From: JAMXLO01 sp963791495
GTDB lineage: Bacteria > Pseudomonadota > Alphaproteobacteria > Acetobacterales > Acetobacteraceae
Length of the DNA stretch: 64,000 nt
Assembly: GCA_963791495.1 (NCBI GenBank)
Contig: CAWBST010000021.1
Coordinates: forward strand, 124,001 to 188,000
Direction: 5' to 3'
Below, piece after piece: positions 18,085 through 27,520 of the stretch (the first letter of the stretch is position 1; each line of letters starts with the position of its first letter). A program made the translations under genes and the position numbers. Under the pieces are notes generated by a model. It worked only from the letters and a program-made list of their open reading frames with translations. It searched no databases and was not told the origin of the DNA.

Positions 18085-18196
18085 GATGGGCTCCCTATGG
18101 CTGGAGGTCCGCGGGGGTGCGGGCATAGCCGGGGACGATGCCGTCGCCGCCCGGCAGGGAAGCCGGGGTTAAGCACGAATGGGGGAAGAGAGGCAA

Positions 18197-18228
18197 GGGT
18201 GCGTGGTGCCTCTACGCACCACGCACCC
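18197..18228 (-). terminator. 13-bp perfect hairpin between the NHL gene and rpsF
   Basis: GGGTGCGTGGTGC pairs perfectly with GCACCACGCACCC around a 6-nt loop. On the minus strand it lies 12 bases after the NHL-protein stop and is followed by a C/T-rich stretch (TTGCCTCTCTTCCCC), so it probably terminates the DUF1800-DUF1501-NHL transcript ahead of rpsF. Confidence 0.65.
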
Positions 18229-18239
18229 GACTGCCAGCG

Positions 18240-19340
18240 CTACAGGTTCGCCTGGAAGTCCTGGTAATCCCGCACCTTCTTGTACACTTGCAGCCGGTTG
18301 CGCTGGCTGTCGGCCACGATGATCTCATCCGTCGCCGGATTGAAGTCGACCGCCGTCGGGAAGCAGAACCGGTACAGCGGCTCTGAGTTGCGCACCCGGC
18401 GATACGCCTTCATCATGTCGGGGTTGGCATCGACACTCTGCTTGGCCCACTTCGAGAACACCTGGGCGTCGCCGTACAGGTTGGTCAGCGGCGTGCCGTC
18501 GGCCTCGAAGATGGAGACCCGGTGGTTTCCCCAATCGGTGACGTAGATGTCGCCATCGGGGTCCACCGCCACGTCGGTCGGGTGATTGAGCAGACCGGCC
18601 TTCGGATAGTGGGACTCCGGCAGGCTGGAGACGAACGGTCCCAGGTAGGTGACCGCGAAGGCGTCATCAGGATGCGGAAGCTCCCCGTACTGGCCGATCG
18701 ACATCAGGAAGTGGCCCTGCGGCGACAGCTTCTGCACGCGATGGTTCTTCCAGTCGGCGACGTAGATGTTGCCGCCCTTGTCGGTCGTGATGCCCCAGGG
18801 CTGGTTGAACTCGCCATTGCCCGATCCGGCCTTGCCACACTGGGCGACCAGCTTGCCCTCTGGCGAGAACACCTGCAGCCGGTTGTTGCCGCTATCGACG
18901 ACGATGAGGTTGCCGTTCTTCTCGACCGCGAGCCCAGCCGGACGCAACAACTCGCCGTCGCCGCTGCCGGTTGAGCCGAACTTGTACTGGAACTTGCCGT
19001 TCGGATCGAACACCGAGATGGTGTTGGTCCACTCATCCGAACAGAACACCCGGCCGTCGTTGCCGACTGCGACGCCGAACGGCCATGTGGCCTTGCCGTC
19101 GCCTTGGCCATGCTGGAAGAACTCGGCCACCAGTTCCTCATCGCCGGCGCCGCCAAGCTTGATGCGGTTCACCCGCATTCCGAAATTGTTCTCGTTGCCG
19201 CGGTTGGCGGTGTAGAGATCACCCTCGTTGCCCAGGCACATCGTCTGGACGTAGTTGAACCCGGTGCCTGTCGCCGCACCACGTCCGATGGCATGGCTCC
19301 AGTCATAGGCCCTGCCTCGAACGACTGTCGTTAGCGCCAT
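18240..19340 (-). CDS. NHL-repeat beta-propeller protein
   Basis: 366 aa made of about six NHL blades, seen as repeated patterns of the form Asp/Ser-x-x-Asn-(H/N)-R-(V/L)-Q-(V/K)-(F/L)-S-P-x-G (GNNRLQVFSPEG, KNHRVQKLSPQG, GNHRVSIFEADG, QRNRLQVYKK). No signal peptide or membrane segment is visible. Such propellers bind proteins, sugars or RNA, or act as peptidyl-alpha-hydroxyglycine lyase-like enzymes; no catalytic role can be assigned. Last gene of a three-gene operon after DUF1501, with an 88-bp gap that contains a 12-bp hairpin. Confidence 0.85.
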   Translation of the reverse strand: MALTTVVRGRAYDWSHAIGRGAATGTGFNYVQTMCLGNEGDLYTANRGNENNFGMRVNRIKLGGAGDEELVAEFFQHGQGDGKATWPFGVAVGNDGRVFCSDEWTNTISVFDPNGKFQYKFGSTGSGDGELLRPAGLAVEKNGNLIVVDSGNNRLQVFSPEGKLVAQCGKAGSGNGEFNQPWGITTDKGGNIYVADWKNHRVQKLSPQGHFLMSIGQYGELPHPDDAFAVTYLGPFVSSLPESHYPKAGLLNHPTDVAVDPDGDIYVTDWGNHRVSIFEADGTPLTNLYGDAQVFSKWAKQSVDANPDMMKAYRRVRNSEPLYRFCFPTAVDFNPATDEIIVADSQRNRLQVYKKVRDYQDFQANL

Positions 19341-19372
19341 AATCCCCTCCCTTCCTCAATAAGCCAAAGCCC

Positions 19373-19409
19373 GCCCTCGTTCCCCGGATCGCATTCAGGG
19401 AACGAGGGC
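19373..19409 (-). terminator. 12-bp perfect hairpin between DUF1501 and NHL genes
   Basis: GCCCTCGTTCCC pairs perfectly with GGGAACGAGGGC around a 13-nt loop, in the gap between the DUF1501 stop and the NHL-protein start. No T-run follows, so it may be a partial terminator or an mRNA-stabilising element that sets the ratio between the two products. Confidence 0.55.
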
Positions 19410-19428
19410 AGTCGCGTCTCCGCCTTGC

Positions 19429-20565
19429 CTAGTGAAGGAAGGCCGGCTTCTCGTAGGTGCCGTTGACGATCGGCGCCGGGTTCATGCCCATCCACTTGTC
19501 GAGAATGGTCGAGTAGATGCTGCGGAAGTCCATGCTCGGGTTCAGATCGCCCTGCACGAGCTTGTTCGCATCAAGCGACGGGTATTCGCCGTAGTGCCCG
19601 CCCTTCACCTTGTCGCCCAGCACGAATGTGGCACCGGCGGCGCCGTGGTCGGTGCCGGAGCCGTTGTCGCGCACGCGGCGGCCGAACTCCGAGAACATCA
19701 GCACGATGACATTGTCAGCCGCGTTGTGCGCACGCAGGTCGGTCATGAAGGCGTCGAGGCCTTCGGTGACAGCGGTCCACAGACCGGCGTGCAGCGGGGT
19801 CTGACCCGCATGCGAGTCGAAGCTGCCATGGTCGCAGTAGAAGACCCGCGTGCCGAGGTTCGCGAGATGCACCTGGGCGATGCCGCGGAGCTTCTGCGCG
19901 ATCGTGGTATTCGGATACTTCACGTCCGACTTGTACATGCCCGGCGCCACTTTCAGGATGTCGGCGCCCTTAAGTCCGTCGAGGCCGGTGGTGCCAAGAT
20001 ACTCCATGACACCGCTGCCCTCGATCGGCTGATACATGTGGGAGAACGTCTCCAACACCTTCAGCCGTTGCGCCTGGTCGCGGATCGTCGGCAGGAAGCC
20101 GTACTGCTCGAGCGGCCCGGCCACGCAGGCGACCGGAACGTTGGGCACCGCGAGAGCGCGGAACAGGCACGGCCCGAAGCTCACGGCTGTGACGACGTTC
20201 TCCTTCTTCGGGTCGATCTCGCGTACCACGCGGCCCAGCCAGCCTTCGGTGCCGACCTTCTCGGCCTCGCAGGTATGCCAGATATCCATCGAGCGGAAGT
20301 GCGACCGCGGAGAATCGAGGTAGCCGACGCCGTGCATGATGGCGAGCTTGTCGTCATCCCAGAACTTCTTCAGCGGCGCCATGTAGTTCGGGATGGCGTG
20401 GGCCTGGTCCAGGTGGACCATGTCGCTGTCGGCGATGCTGACCGCCTTGCGATTGTCCTTGTACAGGCCGTTGTTGTACGGGATCACGGTGTTCAGGTAG
20501 TCGTTGCCGCCGGTGAGCTGCAACACGACCACCACCGGATCCTTCGATTGCTGCGTTGCCGACAT
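19429..20565 (-). CDS. DUF1501 (sulfatase-like fold) protein
   Basis: 378 aa with the DUF1501 hallmarks: QLTGGNDYLNTVIPYNN at the N-terminus, YLDSPRSHFRSMDIWHT, a YCDHGSFDSHAGQ metal-site motif and MFSEFGRRVRDNGSGTDHGAAG near the C-terminus. DUF1501 proteins belong to the alkaline-phosphatase/sulfatase clan and are usually Tat-exported. This one starts directly at MSATQQSKDPVVVVLQLTG and shows no signal sequence. Encoded 34 bp after a DUF1800 gene, the classical partner. Confidence 0.9.
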   Translation of the reverse strand: MSATQQSKDPVVVVLQLTGGNDYLNTVIPYNNGLYKDNRKAVSIADSDMVHLDQAHAIPNYMAPLKKFWDDDKLAIMHGVGYLDSPRSHFRSMDIWHTCEAEKVGTEGWLGRVVREIDPKKENVVTAVSFGPCLFRALAVPNVPVACVAGPLEQYGFLPTIRDQAQRLKVLETFSHMYQPIEGSGVMEYLGTTGLDGLKGADILKVAPGMYKSDVKYPNTTIAQKLRGIAQVHLANLGTRVFYCDHGSFDSHAGQTPLHAGLWTAVTEGLDAFMTDLRAHNAADNVIVLMFSEFGRRVRDNGSGTDHGAAGATFVLGDKVKGGHYGEYPSLDANKLVQGDLNPSMDFRSIYSTILDKWMGMNPAPIVNGTYEKPAFLH

Positions 20566-20599
20566 AGATTAGTTCCTCCTATCCGTTCCGTGTCATGTT

Positions 20600-22006
20600 T
20601 CAGCCGAACTGGTATTCGCGCGTCGCCGCGATGAGCTGCATCATCTCGGCTGCGCGTCGTGTGGCGTTCTGCGCGCTGGCGTCGTTATCCCAGCTGATCT
20701 CGCCCCACTGCTTCGCCGCGTCGGTGAGCTCCTTCTTGGTGTCGGCGCTGACCTCCAGCGGCCCCATCTGATCGAGGCAGTTGGCCACCAGCTGGTCGGG
20801 CGTCTTGGTGCCCTGTGCCTTCAGGCGGTTGATGATCGCCTGAACGCCGGGAAGGTCGGGATTGCCGATCTGGGCTGCGACGAAGTTGATGCGCGACATC
20901 AGCGAGCCGCTGTTGATCCACTCCTTGCCGGTGTGCCAGCCCTCGACCGACGGCGGGTTGAGCAGGTCCTGGCCCATATAGGATGGCTGCATCGACAGCT
21001 CGCCGTAGCCAGGCTTGGGCAGCTCATAGCCGCCGACCAGGCGCAGCGTGCCGACGACCACCTCGGCCGGCGACTTCAGGTGCTGATAGCGGGCGTTCTT
21101 GAAGAAGTCCGACTTGAACAGGGCGCGCAGCACCGGGGTCATTTCGCACTTCAATTCCTGGAACGCTTTCATCAGCGTGGCCATCGCCTGAGGATCGCGC
21201 GGCTCCTCGATCGACCACGCAGGCACCTGCGGCTCATCGGCGACGAAGAAGTTGTACAGATGCCGGCAGATGAACTTGGCACATGCAGGCTGCTGCACGA
21301 CGATGTCGATGATGTCCTCGCCGTTGAAGTTGCCCTTGTGGCCGAGGAATGTCTTCTCGCCGTCGTCATGGTCCTCTGGGCGATATTCGAACTTCCACGG
21401 GAACCGCCCGTAGGGCAGCCGCGGCAGCTTCGTCTCGAAGGTCCAGCCGGTGAACGCACGCGAGGCCTCGCGGACATCCACCTCGGTGTAGTTGCCGGCG
21501 CCGAGGCTGAACAGCTCCAAGAGCTCGCGGCCCCAGTTCTCGTTCACCGCCGTGCCGTGATTCTGGTTGTTGTCCAGCCAGAAGATCATCGTCGGGTTCT
21601 TCGCGATCTTCAGCAGCAGGTCGCGATAGTTGCCCATGCCGTTCCTGCGGAACAGTTCGATCTGCTCCAGCAACTGGTCGTAGTTGTCCACCTTCGAGTT
21701 GCCGGTGGCGAATACGCTGTGCCAGAACAGCGCCATCTTCTCTTCCAGCGGACGTTTTGTGTTCACCAGATAGTACATGTAGTTGACGTTGCCCATCGGG
21801 GGCTGACCGCCGGGCAGCAACGCCGCCGGCTGATGCCGTAGCAGCGTGTAGGGATCTACGGGCGGCTGCGTCTTAGGGTTCAGCAATTCCTCGACGGTCG
21901 CGTCGTAGCCCTTGGCCACACGCGCCTCGAGTTCATCACGGCTGGCTCCGAAGCCCGCACGCCGCATCAAATGGGCCATCAACGCGATGTCGTCCTGGTG
22001 TGCCAT
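20600..22006 (-). CDS. DUF1800 domain-containing protein
   Basis: 468 aa. ATG 22006 is preceded by GGGAGGAG. HLMRRAGFGASRDELEA, KMALFWHSVFATGNSKV, NQNHGTAVNENWGRELLELFSLG and AFTGWT followed later by the SVEGWHTGKEW region mark the DUF1800 family, which is conserved next to DUF1501 in many bacteria but has no established biochemical function. No signal peptide is visible. First gene of the minus-strand operon with DUF1501 and the NHL propeller. Confidence 0.9.
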   Translation of the reverse strand: MAHQDDIALMAHLMRRAGFGASRDELEARVAKGYDATVEELLNPKTQPPVDPYTLLRHQPAALLPGGQPPMGNVNYMYYLVNTKRPLEEKMALFWHSVFATGNSKVDNYDQLLEQIELFRRNGMGNYRDLLLKIAKNPTMIFWLDNNQNHGTAVNENWGRELLELFSLGAGNYTEVDVREASRAFTGWTFETKLPRLPYGRFPWKFEYRPEDHDDGEKTFLGHKGNFNGEDIIDIVVQQPACAKFICRHLYNFFVADEPQVPAWSIEEPRDPQAMATLMKAFQELKCEMTPVLRALFKSDFFKNARYQHLKSPAEVVVGTLRLVGGYELPKPGYGELSMQPSYMGQDLLNPPSVEGWHTGKEWINSGSLMSRINFVAAQIGNPDLPGVQAIINRLKAQGTKTPDQLVANCLDQMGPLEVSADTKKELTDAAKQWGEISWDNDASAQNATRRAAEMMQLIAATREYQFG

Positions 22007-22636
22007 GTTCACTCCTCCCACGTCAGCGATAAACTACTGTCATACTTCTGCCACTCCAGCGCCGCGCCCGCCGCGCGTTCAAACAAAGGAGGCGGCATCC
22101 GTACCTAACGCAACTGTGCAACCCGCCACGCCGCACCTGTTCAGTCGACAGACGCATTCGAGGCGCTCGGCGCACGGACACGACCAACCCTGCCTCGCTC
22201 TCGCACCATGCCTGATCACTACCGTTGCCACATCAGGGCAGCACACGTGTCACGTTTCCTGGCTCTGCAAGCCGCGCCTCGTTGCCGGTATCCTAGACCG
22301 GGCCGTGCTGCGGCAGACCGTATAGAGAAATCGACCACTAGTCAAAACTGTGCGAGCCCCGCGGCGCGCCGGTGTCAGCCACCGACCACAGCCAGTCTCG
22401 GTATCAGGACCGATCATTCGCCCGCCAATCTCCCCACGCAGCGTGTGCGCTGCCGCATCTCTTCGCCATGAGGTCCCTTGACCATGCGGCCTGTCGGCCC
22501 GTGCCGGGATAGTCGCTCGCCGCCTGTCCGCCGTACCCACGCGCAACCAGTCTTTCGGGCAATCTTGCGGGGATCGGTTCATTTGTCCAATCTAAAGATG
22601 CGATTTCATCAATAGAGAGGGTGAATGAGGACCCCC
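22007..22636. other. 630-bp intergenic region, no gene recognised
   Basis: Lies between the divergent DUF1800 gene and the LysR-type regulator. Short ORFs here (for example 22250-22582 on the minus strand) show low-complexity Arg-rich translation and no recognisable domain. The last 60 bases before the regulator are more A/T-rich and probably hold its promoter. I see no tRNA, repeat or operator that I can name. Confidence 0.6.
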
Positions 22637-23594
22637 ATGACTCTCGCCGAGCTGCGCTACCTGGTCGCGGTCGCGGACCTGCGACACTTCGGCCGTGCGG
22701 CGGAGCGCTGTCGCATCACCCAGCCGACTCTCAGCAGCCAGTTGCGGAAGCTTGAGGAAAATCTCGGCGTGCCGCTGGTCGAGCGCACCACGCGGTTCGT
22801 GACGCTCACGCCCGTCGGCGAGGGCGTGGTGGCGCATGCGCGCCGCATCCTCGAGGAGGCAGACCAGATCTCAGCGCTGGTCCGCCATCGGCATGGCACC
22901 CTGACCAGCGTGCTGCGTCTCGGCATCATCCCGACTCTCAGTCCTTACATCCTGCCTCTCATCTTCAAGCGGCTGCACGAGACCTTTCCAGATCTTCGTC
23001 TGGTATTGCGCGAGGACCTGACCGACAACCTGCTCGACGCGCTCGAAATCTTTCGGGCTCGATGTATTGTTGATCGCTCTACCCGAGCAGGGCGGCGCCT
23101 ATCGTTCGATGCCCCTATTCCGCGAGCCGTTCTGCTTCGCCTGCCCCACCGAGCACGCGCTGGCCAACCGCCCCGTGGTGACCGAACGCGAGTTGGCGCA
23201 TGAGCGCCTGCTTCTGCTCGATGAGGGTCATTGCCTGCGCGACCAGGCATTGGCGGTGTGCGGCAATCGGCCTGGGAACCACGCTGATGCGAGCGATGAT
23301 TTCCGCGCTACCAGCCTGGAAACCATCTCCGAGATGGTTGCGGCGGGCCTGGGCTGTACGTTGCTGCCGGCAATGGCGGTGCCACACTTGACGGCACGAC
23401 ATCTGCGGCTGGAAGTGCGACCCCTCCAGGCGGCGAAGGCTTATAGGCGTATCGGTCTGCTCTGGCGCGCCAGTTTTCCGCGCGGCGAAGATCTCGAGGT
23501 GCTCGGCAAATTCATCCAGGAGCAGTTGCCAGATACGGTTGAGCCGATCGGCGCGACCGCGCCCCGCTCCTCGTCACGTCGCAATGCCGGTTAA
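22637..23594 (+). pseudogene. LysR-type regulator of the OxyR class, frameshifted
   Basis: The N-terminal winged helix-turn-helix (MTLAELRYLVAVADLRHFGRAA, TQPTLSSQLRKLEENLG) and the start of the effector domain (LRLGIIPTLSPYILP) are intact up to about 23045. The frame then breaks within GAAATCTTTCGGG; the rest of the effector domain (LLIALPEQGG, LREPFCFACP-like, ETISEMVAAGLGCTLLPAMA) continues in another frame to 23594. The start could instead be ATG 22625, four codons earlier. OxyR-like members sense peroxide through two cysteines; C-containing segments GHCLRDQALAVC here match that pattern. Divergent from DUF1800; true target unknown. Confidence 0.82.
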
Positions 23595-23651
23595 GGCCGA
23601 AGCTTCGCGCTATTGCGGTCATTCTATGTCAACCGGCAGCGTGCATTCCGT

Positions 23652-24617
23652 TCACTTACGTGGCGCAGCCGCACGGCGCAGGCGGTCGTTGATCGCGCGA
23701 CCAAGGCCTTTTTCCGGCACGGGCATCACCGCAATTCCAACGAGTCCGAGCGCGGCGGCCTCTTCGTCCAGCCTTCGCAGCCCGGCGAAGAGCCGTGCGG
23801 CGGCCTCGGTCAAATCGCCGGCTTCGCTTAGCTGGAACACTGCACCGGAGCCCGCCACTGGGGGGCCAAAGGCAAGCAACGCTTCGTTACTCTGTACTTC
23901 CAATGCACACAATCGCACAGGCAGCGTCGGCGCATAGTGCGACGGCGACAGACCGGGCGATCGTGGTGCGTCCTGCACGCCATGTGCTCGGCGCACCGGT
24001 CCAATGATTGCCTCGATCTCTTCGACCGTCGCACCACCTGGCCGTAGCAGCACAGGCTCGGCGGCGCAAAGGTCGAGCACGGTGGATTCCAGACCTACTG
24101 GACATGGACCGCAATCGAGCACCGCCTGAATACGACCGGATAGTTCGTCAAGCACATGCTGGACCGCTGTCGGGCTCACCTTGCCGGAACGATTCGCTGA
24201 AGGCGCGGCAATCGGTCGCCCCGTCTCACGCAGCAACTCCAGCGCGACATCGTGGGCCGGAACGCGCACAGCCAGCGTATCGAGCCCTGCGCTGGCCAGC
24301 AGGCTTACCGCGCAATCACCCTGACGCGGCAGAACCAGCGTTAAAGGACCGGGATAGAGCGCCGCAGCGAGGCGGCGTGCGTCCTTACTCGCGATCACGT
24401 CGGCGAATACCGCATAGTTGTCGGGATAATGACAAATCAGCGGGTTGAACCGTGGCCTCCCTTTTGCAGCGAATATACTGGCTACCGCACTATCATTGGT
24501 CGCATCGGCGCCAAGCCCATAGACGGTTTCGGTGCCGAACGCCACAAGACTACCCTTCCGCAGCAACGCGGCCGCGCGGGCAATTCCGACTGCATCGGCC
24601 TGCAATACCTCTGTCAT
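23652..24617 (-). CDS. sua5: L-threonylcarbamoyladenylate synthase (Sua5 type)
   Basis: Makes threonylcarbamoyl-AMP from Thr, bicarbonate and ATP for the tRNA t6A37 modification. 321 aa from ATG 24617 (MTEVLQADAVG). The YrdC domain shows GSLVAFGTETVYGLGADA, KGRPRFNPL, ALYPGPLTLVL and PIAAPSANRSGKVSPT, followed by the linker SPGLSPSHYAPTLPV and a C-terminal Sua5 domain, which distinguishes it from the shorter TsaC. The open frame extends to 25085 but that part overlaps pepA and lacks family similarity. Confidence 0.94.
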   Translation of the reverse strand: MTEVLQADAVGIARAAALLRKGSLVAFGTETVYGLGADATNDSAVASIFAAKGRPRFNPLICHYPDNYAVFADVIASKDARRLAAALYPGPLTLVLPRQGDCAVSLLASAGLDTLAVRVPAHDVALELLRETGRPIAAPSANRSGKVSPTAVQHVLDELSGRIQAVLDCGPCPVGLESTVLDLCAAEPVLLRPGGATVEEIEAIIGPVRRAHGVQDAPRSPGLSPSHYAPTLPVRLCALEVQSNEALLAFGPPVAGSGAVFQLSEAGDLTEAAARLFAGLRRLDEEAAALGLVGIAVMPVPEKGLGRAINDRLRRAAAPRK

Positions 24618-24714
24618 GCTCCAATGCAGATAGCGGCACCGACCGGCCGTGGCAAAGGCGGGACGCACTGCTACACTCGAGGGCGGCCGCCGAGGTCCAG
24701 GGGAGTTCCGCACC

Positions 24715-26221
24715 ATGCTCGAAATCGCGTTCGCGAAGCCGGCCTTGCCGAAGTCTGGCGCCCTCGTGCTGCTGATCGGCGAAGGCGAAGTCCCGTCAGG
24801 CGTGTGGCAGCAGGCCAATGAGGCAACCGGCGGTGCGATCGAGCGAGCCCTCAAGACGACCGAGTTCAAGGGGGCGACGGGGAAGACGTGCACGATCCTC
24901 GCACCGGGAGCGGGGTTGACGCGTGTAGTGGCTGTTGGTCTCGGAAAGCCTGCGGAACTAACTGCGCGCTTGCTGAACGAGGCGGGCGGCCATGCCGCGG
25001 CTGCACTGCCGCGCGAATCCGCCGCGTCTGTTGCAACCGGCATGCTGCAGCCCTCCCAGGCGGCAGAAGTAGGGCTTGGTGCCACACTGCGCGCTTATCG
25101 TTTCGACAAGTACCGCACAAAGGAAAAGTTAGAGGACAAGCCGAAGCTCACCAAACTGACGCTGCTCACCGCTGATCCACCGCTCGCCAGATCGGCATGG
25201 GAGCCATTGCACGGGGTGGCCAAGGGCGTGTTCCTGTCGCGCGACCTGGTGAGCGAGCCGCCCAACGTACTGAGTTCCGGCGGAAATGGCCGATCGCTGC
25301 GAGCGGTTGAGCGAGCTTGGTGTGAAGGTGGACGTGCTGGGACCCAGAGAACTGAGCCGGTTAGGCTTTGGCGCTTTGCTGGGTGTTGCACAAGGTAGCG
25401 CAAATGAGCCGCGCGTGGTGGTGATGCAATGGCATGGCGAATCAGGTAATGGACGTAAGGCAAAGAGCAAGCCCGCGGCCTTTATCGGCAAGGGTGTCAC
25501 ATTCGACACCGGCGGCATCAGCATAAAGCCGGCCGGCGGCATGGAAGAGATGAAGTGGGACATGGCGGGCGCCGGCACGGTGGTCGGGCTGATGGCCGCG
25601 CTGGCAGGGCGCAAGGCGAAGGTCAATGCGGTTGGCATTGTGGGTCTTGTGGAGAACATGCCATCGGGTACTGCACAGCGTCCAGGCGATGTGGTGAAGA
25701 GTTACTCGGGTCAGACGATCGAGGTAATCAATACGGATGCCGAGGGACGATTGGTGCTGGCGGATGTGCTCTGGTACTGCCAGCAGAAATTCGATCCGCG
25801 CTTCATGATTGATCTGGCAACGCTGACCGGTGCGATGATCGTGGCGCTCGGTCACGAATACGCTGGGATGTTCAGCAATGACGATGCGCTGGCGCAAAAA
25901 CTGTCGGCTGTAGGGCAGTCGATCAATGAGAAGGTATGGCGGTTTCCGCTCGACGACGCTTACGACCGACTCATCCGCTCTGACATCGCCGACATGAAGA
26001 ACATCGGTGGCCGGCCGGCTGGATCAATCAGTGCCGCACAGTTCATCCAGCGCTTCGTCAACAAGACGCCTTGGGTGCATCTCGATATTGCCGGTGTCGC
26101 ATGGAGTACCAAGGACGCACCATGCGTGCCGAAGGGCGCCACGGCGTTCGGCGTTCGGTTGCTGGACCGGCTGGTGGCAGAGCACTACGAGACGTGCCCG
26201 AGGTCGGCCTTTACCACCTGA
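24715..26221 (+). pseudogene. pepA: Leucyl aminopeptidase (M17), frameshifted
   Basis: Di-metal cytosolic aminopeptidase. The N-terminal domain (start MLEIAFAKPALP, ATG 24715) is intact to PPNVL at about 25272. The frame then breaks around 25275-25285 and the catalytic domain continues in the frame of 25286-26221: AFIGKGVTFDTGGISIKP, the diagnostic NTDAEGRL and IDLATLTGA. The family's normal end (LVAEHYE) is followed here by nine unusual residues, so a second small indel near 26190 is possible. Overlaps the holC remnant. Either sequencing indels or a decayed gene. Confidence 0.88.
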
Positions 26222-26600
26222 TCCGCACAGGGCCCAATAATGCTTTGCCCCAATTGCTCGGGCGCGCGCTCGCGACAGGGCAGCGCGCGGTGGCAATTCG
26301 CGATAGCGCGGGGCGCCATGCTGGACGGTACCGTATGGCAACTCATTGGGATTCCCGCATTGCCAAAGCGCCTCGTACGGCGCATGGCGAAGCAGAGCTG
26401 GAGGCCGATCTGGCTGACCACGGACGATGCAGCGCCAGACGGCGCGCTTCCTTTTCCTGATTGACAGTGCGCCAGGCACGCAATCTGTTCGACGGCAAGG
26501 GACGAGGCCGCGATGGCAGCAGCGCGAGACCGCCAGGCCGCGGCCTGTGACGCAACGCGACGGGTCTCTCGCCCGCATTACCAAGACTTCATTTGCCACC
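26194..26600 (+). pseudogene. holC: DNA polymerase III chi subunit remnant with several frame breaks
   Basis: Pieces of HolC are readable in order but in different frames. VGLYHLIRTGPNNALPQLLG (frame of GTG 26194) is followed by LDGTVWQ and RPIWLTTDDAAPDGA (second frame), then RFLFLIDSA (third frame, about 26430-26465), NLFDGK, and DEAAMAAARDR (about 26500-26530). At least four indels are needed to restore one frame over 400 bp. HolC binds the clamp loader psi subunit and SSB, and it commonly follows pepA as here. Either a true pseudogene or a stretch of poor sequence. Confidence 0.75.
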
Positions 26601-26683
26601 AAACTTCCGCCGCGTTGCCGCCGCCATCCCGACGCGCCGCGACACCATCGTCTGTGCACGGCAACAACCGGGAGGACCGAACC

Positions 26684-26950
26684 GTGCGCAAGACCCTGAT
26701 CGCTCTTACGGCCGCAACAGGCCTGATCGGCCTGGGAACCGTCGGCGCATCGGCTGCACCGACGACCCCGGTGCACATGCCATCCCAGGCGTCCGCCATC
26801 CAGCAGGCCGACTGGTATTGCGGCCCGCGCTGCCAATACCACCGCCAGCAGCGCTGGGAAGAGCAGCGCTCCTGGCGACACGAGCACCGCTATCCGAGCT
26901 ATGGCTATAATTACAACAACGGCTACAGCTATTATCCTTACCGCCGCTGA
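26684..26950 (+). CDS. Small secreted Tyr-rich hypothetical protein
   Basis: 88 aa with GTG start at 26684 preceded by GGAGG at an 8-bp spacing. The N-terminus is a signal peptide (VRKTLIALTAATGLIGLGTVGASA, cleavage near SAAP when counted as two parts). The mature chain is short, with two cysteines in WYCGPRCQYH, an Arg/Gln/Trp-rich middle and a Tyr/Asn-rich tail (YNYNNGYSYYPYRR). No family recognised; the composition suggests a periplasmic or surface protein. The longer in-frame ORF from 26513 overlaps the holC remnant and is not used. Confidence 0.6.
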   Translation: MRKTLIALTAATGLIGLGTVGASAAPTTPVHMPSQASAIQQADWYCGPRCQYHRQQRWEEQRSWRHEHRYPSYGYNYNNGYSYYPYRR

Positions 26951-27046
26951 TTTCAGCGAAGGCATGGCGCCTCCAACGGGGCGCTATGCCCTTTACCCGC
27001 CGCGCGTTTGTGCCGAAGGTTGCGCAGCAACCAGGAGAGCACTGCC

Positions 27047-27484
27047 GTGGCAACAATCCCCAAGACCCTGCAGCCGCATATCAACTCGGCGTTCCCCGAG
27101 CACGTCTGCCTGGTAGGCACCGCGCTGCCCAACGGCTACGCGCAGATCACCCCGCGCGGCAGCACGATGGTGTTGGACGACGAGCACATCGCGCTGTGGG
27201 AACGAGGCAAGGGCTCGACCAACGCGGCGCTGCACGACGGCACCAAGGTCACGGTATACTTCCGCAAGCCGCAGCTGCGCGCCGATGGCGTGCTGCCCAA
27301 GGGCGGCATCGCCCGCTTCTACGGCACTGCGCGCGTGGTGAAGTCAGGCCCCCAGTATGAGGAGGTATGGCGCAGGCTGGTGCAGCCGGAGAAGGACCGC
27401 GATCCCGACAAGAAGGGCTTCGCCGTCCTGATCAAGATCGAGCGGTCCGAGGACCTGGATGGCATGGCCCTCACCCTCGACTGA
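27047..27484 (+). CDS. Pyridoxamine 5'-phosphate oxidase-family protein
   Basis: 145-aa split-barrel flavin-binding fold. GTG 27047 is selected because AGGAGA lies 8 bp before it. CLVGTALPNGYAQITPRGSTMVLDDEHIALWERGKGS gives the first beta-strands of the barrel, and VTVYFRKPQLR with GIARFYGTARVV completes the core. Such short members bind FMN, F420 or haem and reduce or degrade small molecules; the substrate is not known. Convergent with rlmE, with which it nearly overlaps. Confidence 0.8.
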   Translation: MATIPKTLQPHINSAFPEHVCLVGTALPNGYAQITPRGSTMVLDDEHIALWERGKGSTNAALHDGTKVTVYFRKPQLRADGVLPKGGIARFYGTARVVKSGPQYEEVWRRLVQPEKDRDPDKKGFAVLIKIERSEDLDGMALTLD

Positions 27485-27520
27485 AGTGAAATACCCCCTC
27501 CCCTGCGGAGTTGGGGTGCA

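Noticed and set aside
19432..20634. 400-aa plus-strand frame opposite DUF1501
   Set aside because: Its composition (Val/His/Arg-rich) and lack of domain match a shadow frame; DUF1501 motifs are clear on the minus strand.
22250..22582. 110-aa minus-strand ORF in the intergenic region
   Set aside because: No ribosome-binding site, Arg-rich, no domain. Treated as non-coding.
23652..25085. Long minus-strand frame including sua5 and beyond 24617
   Set aside because: The first 156 codons overlap pepA on the other strand and show no similarity; Sua5 begins at 24617.
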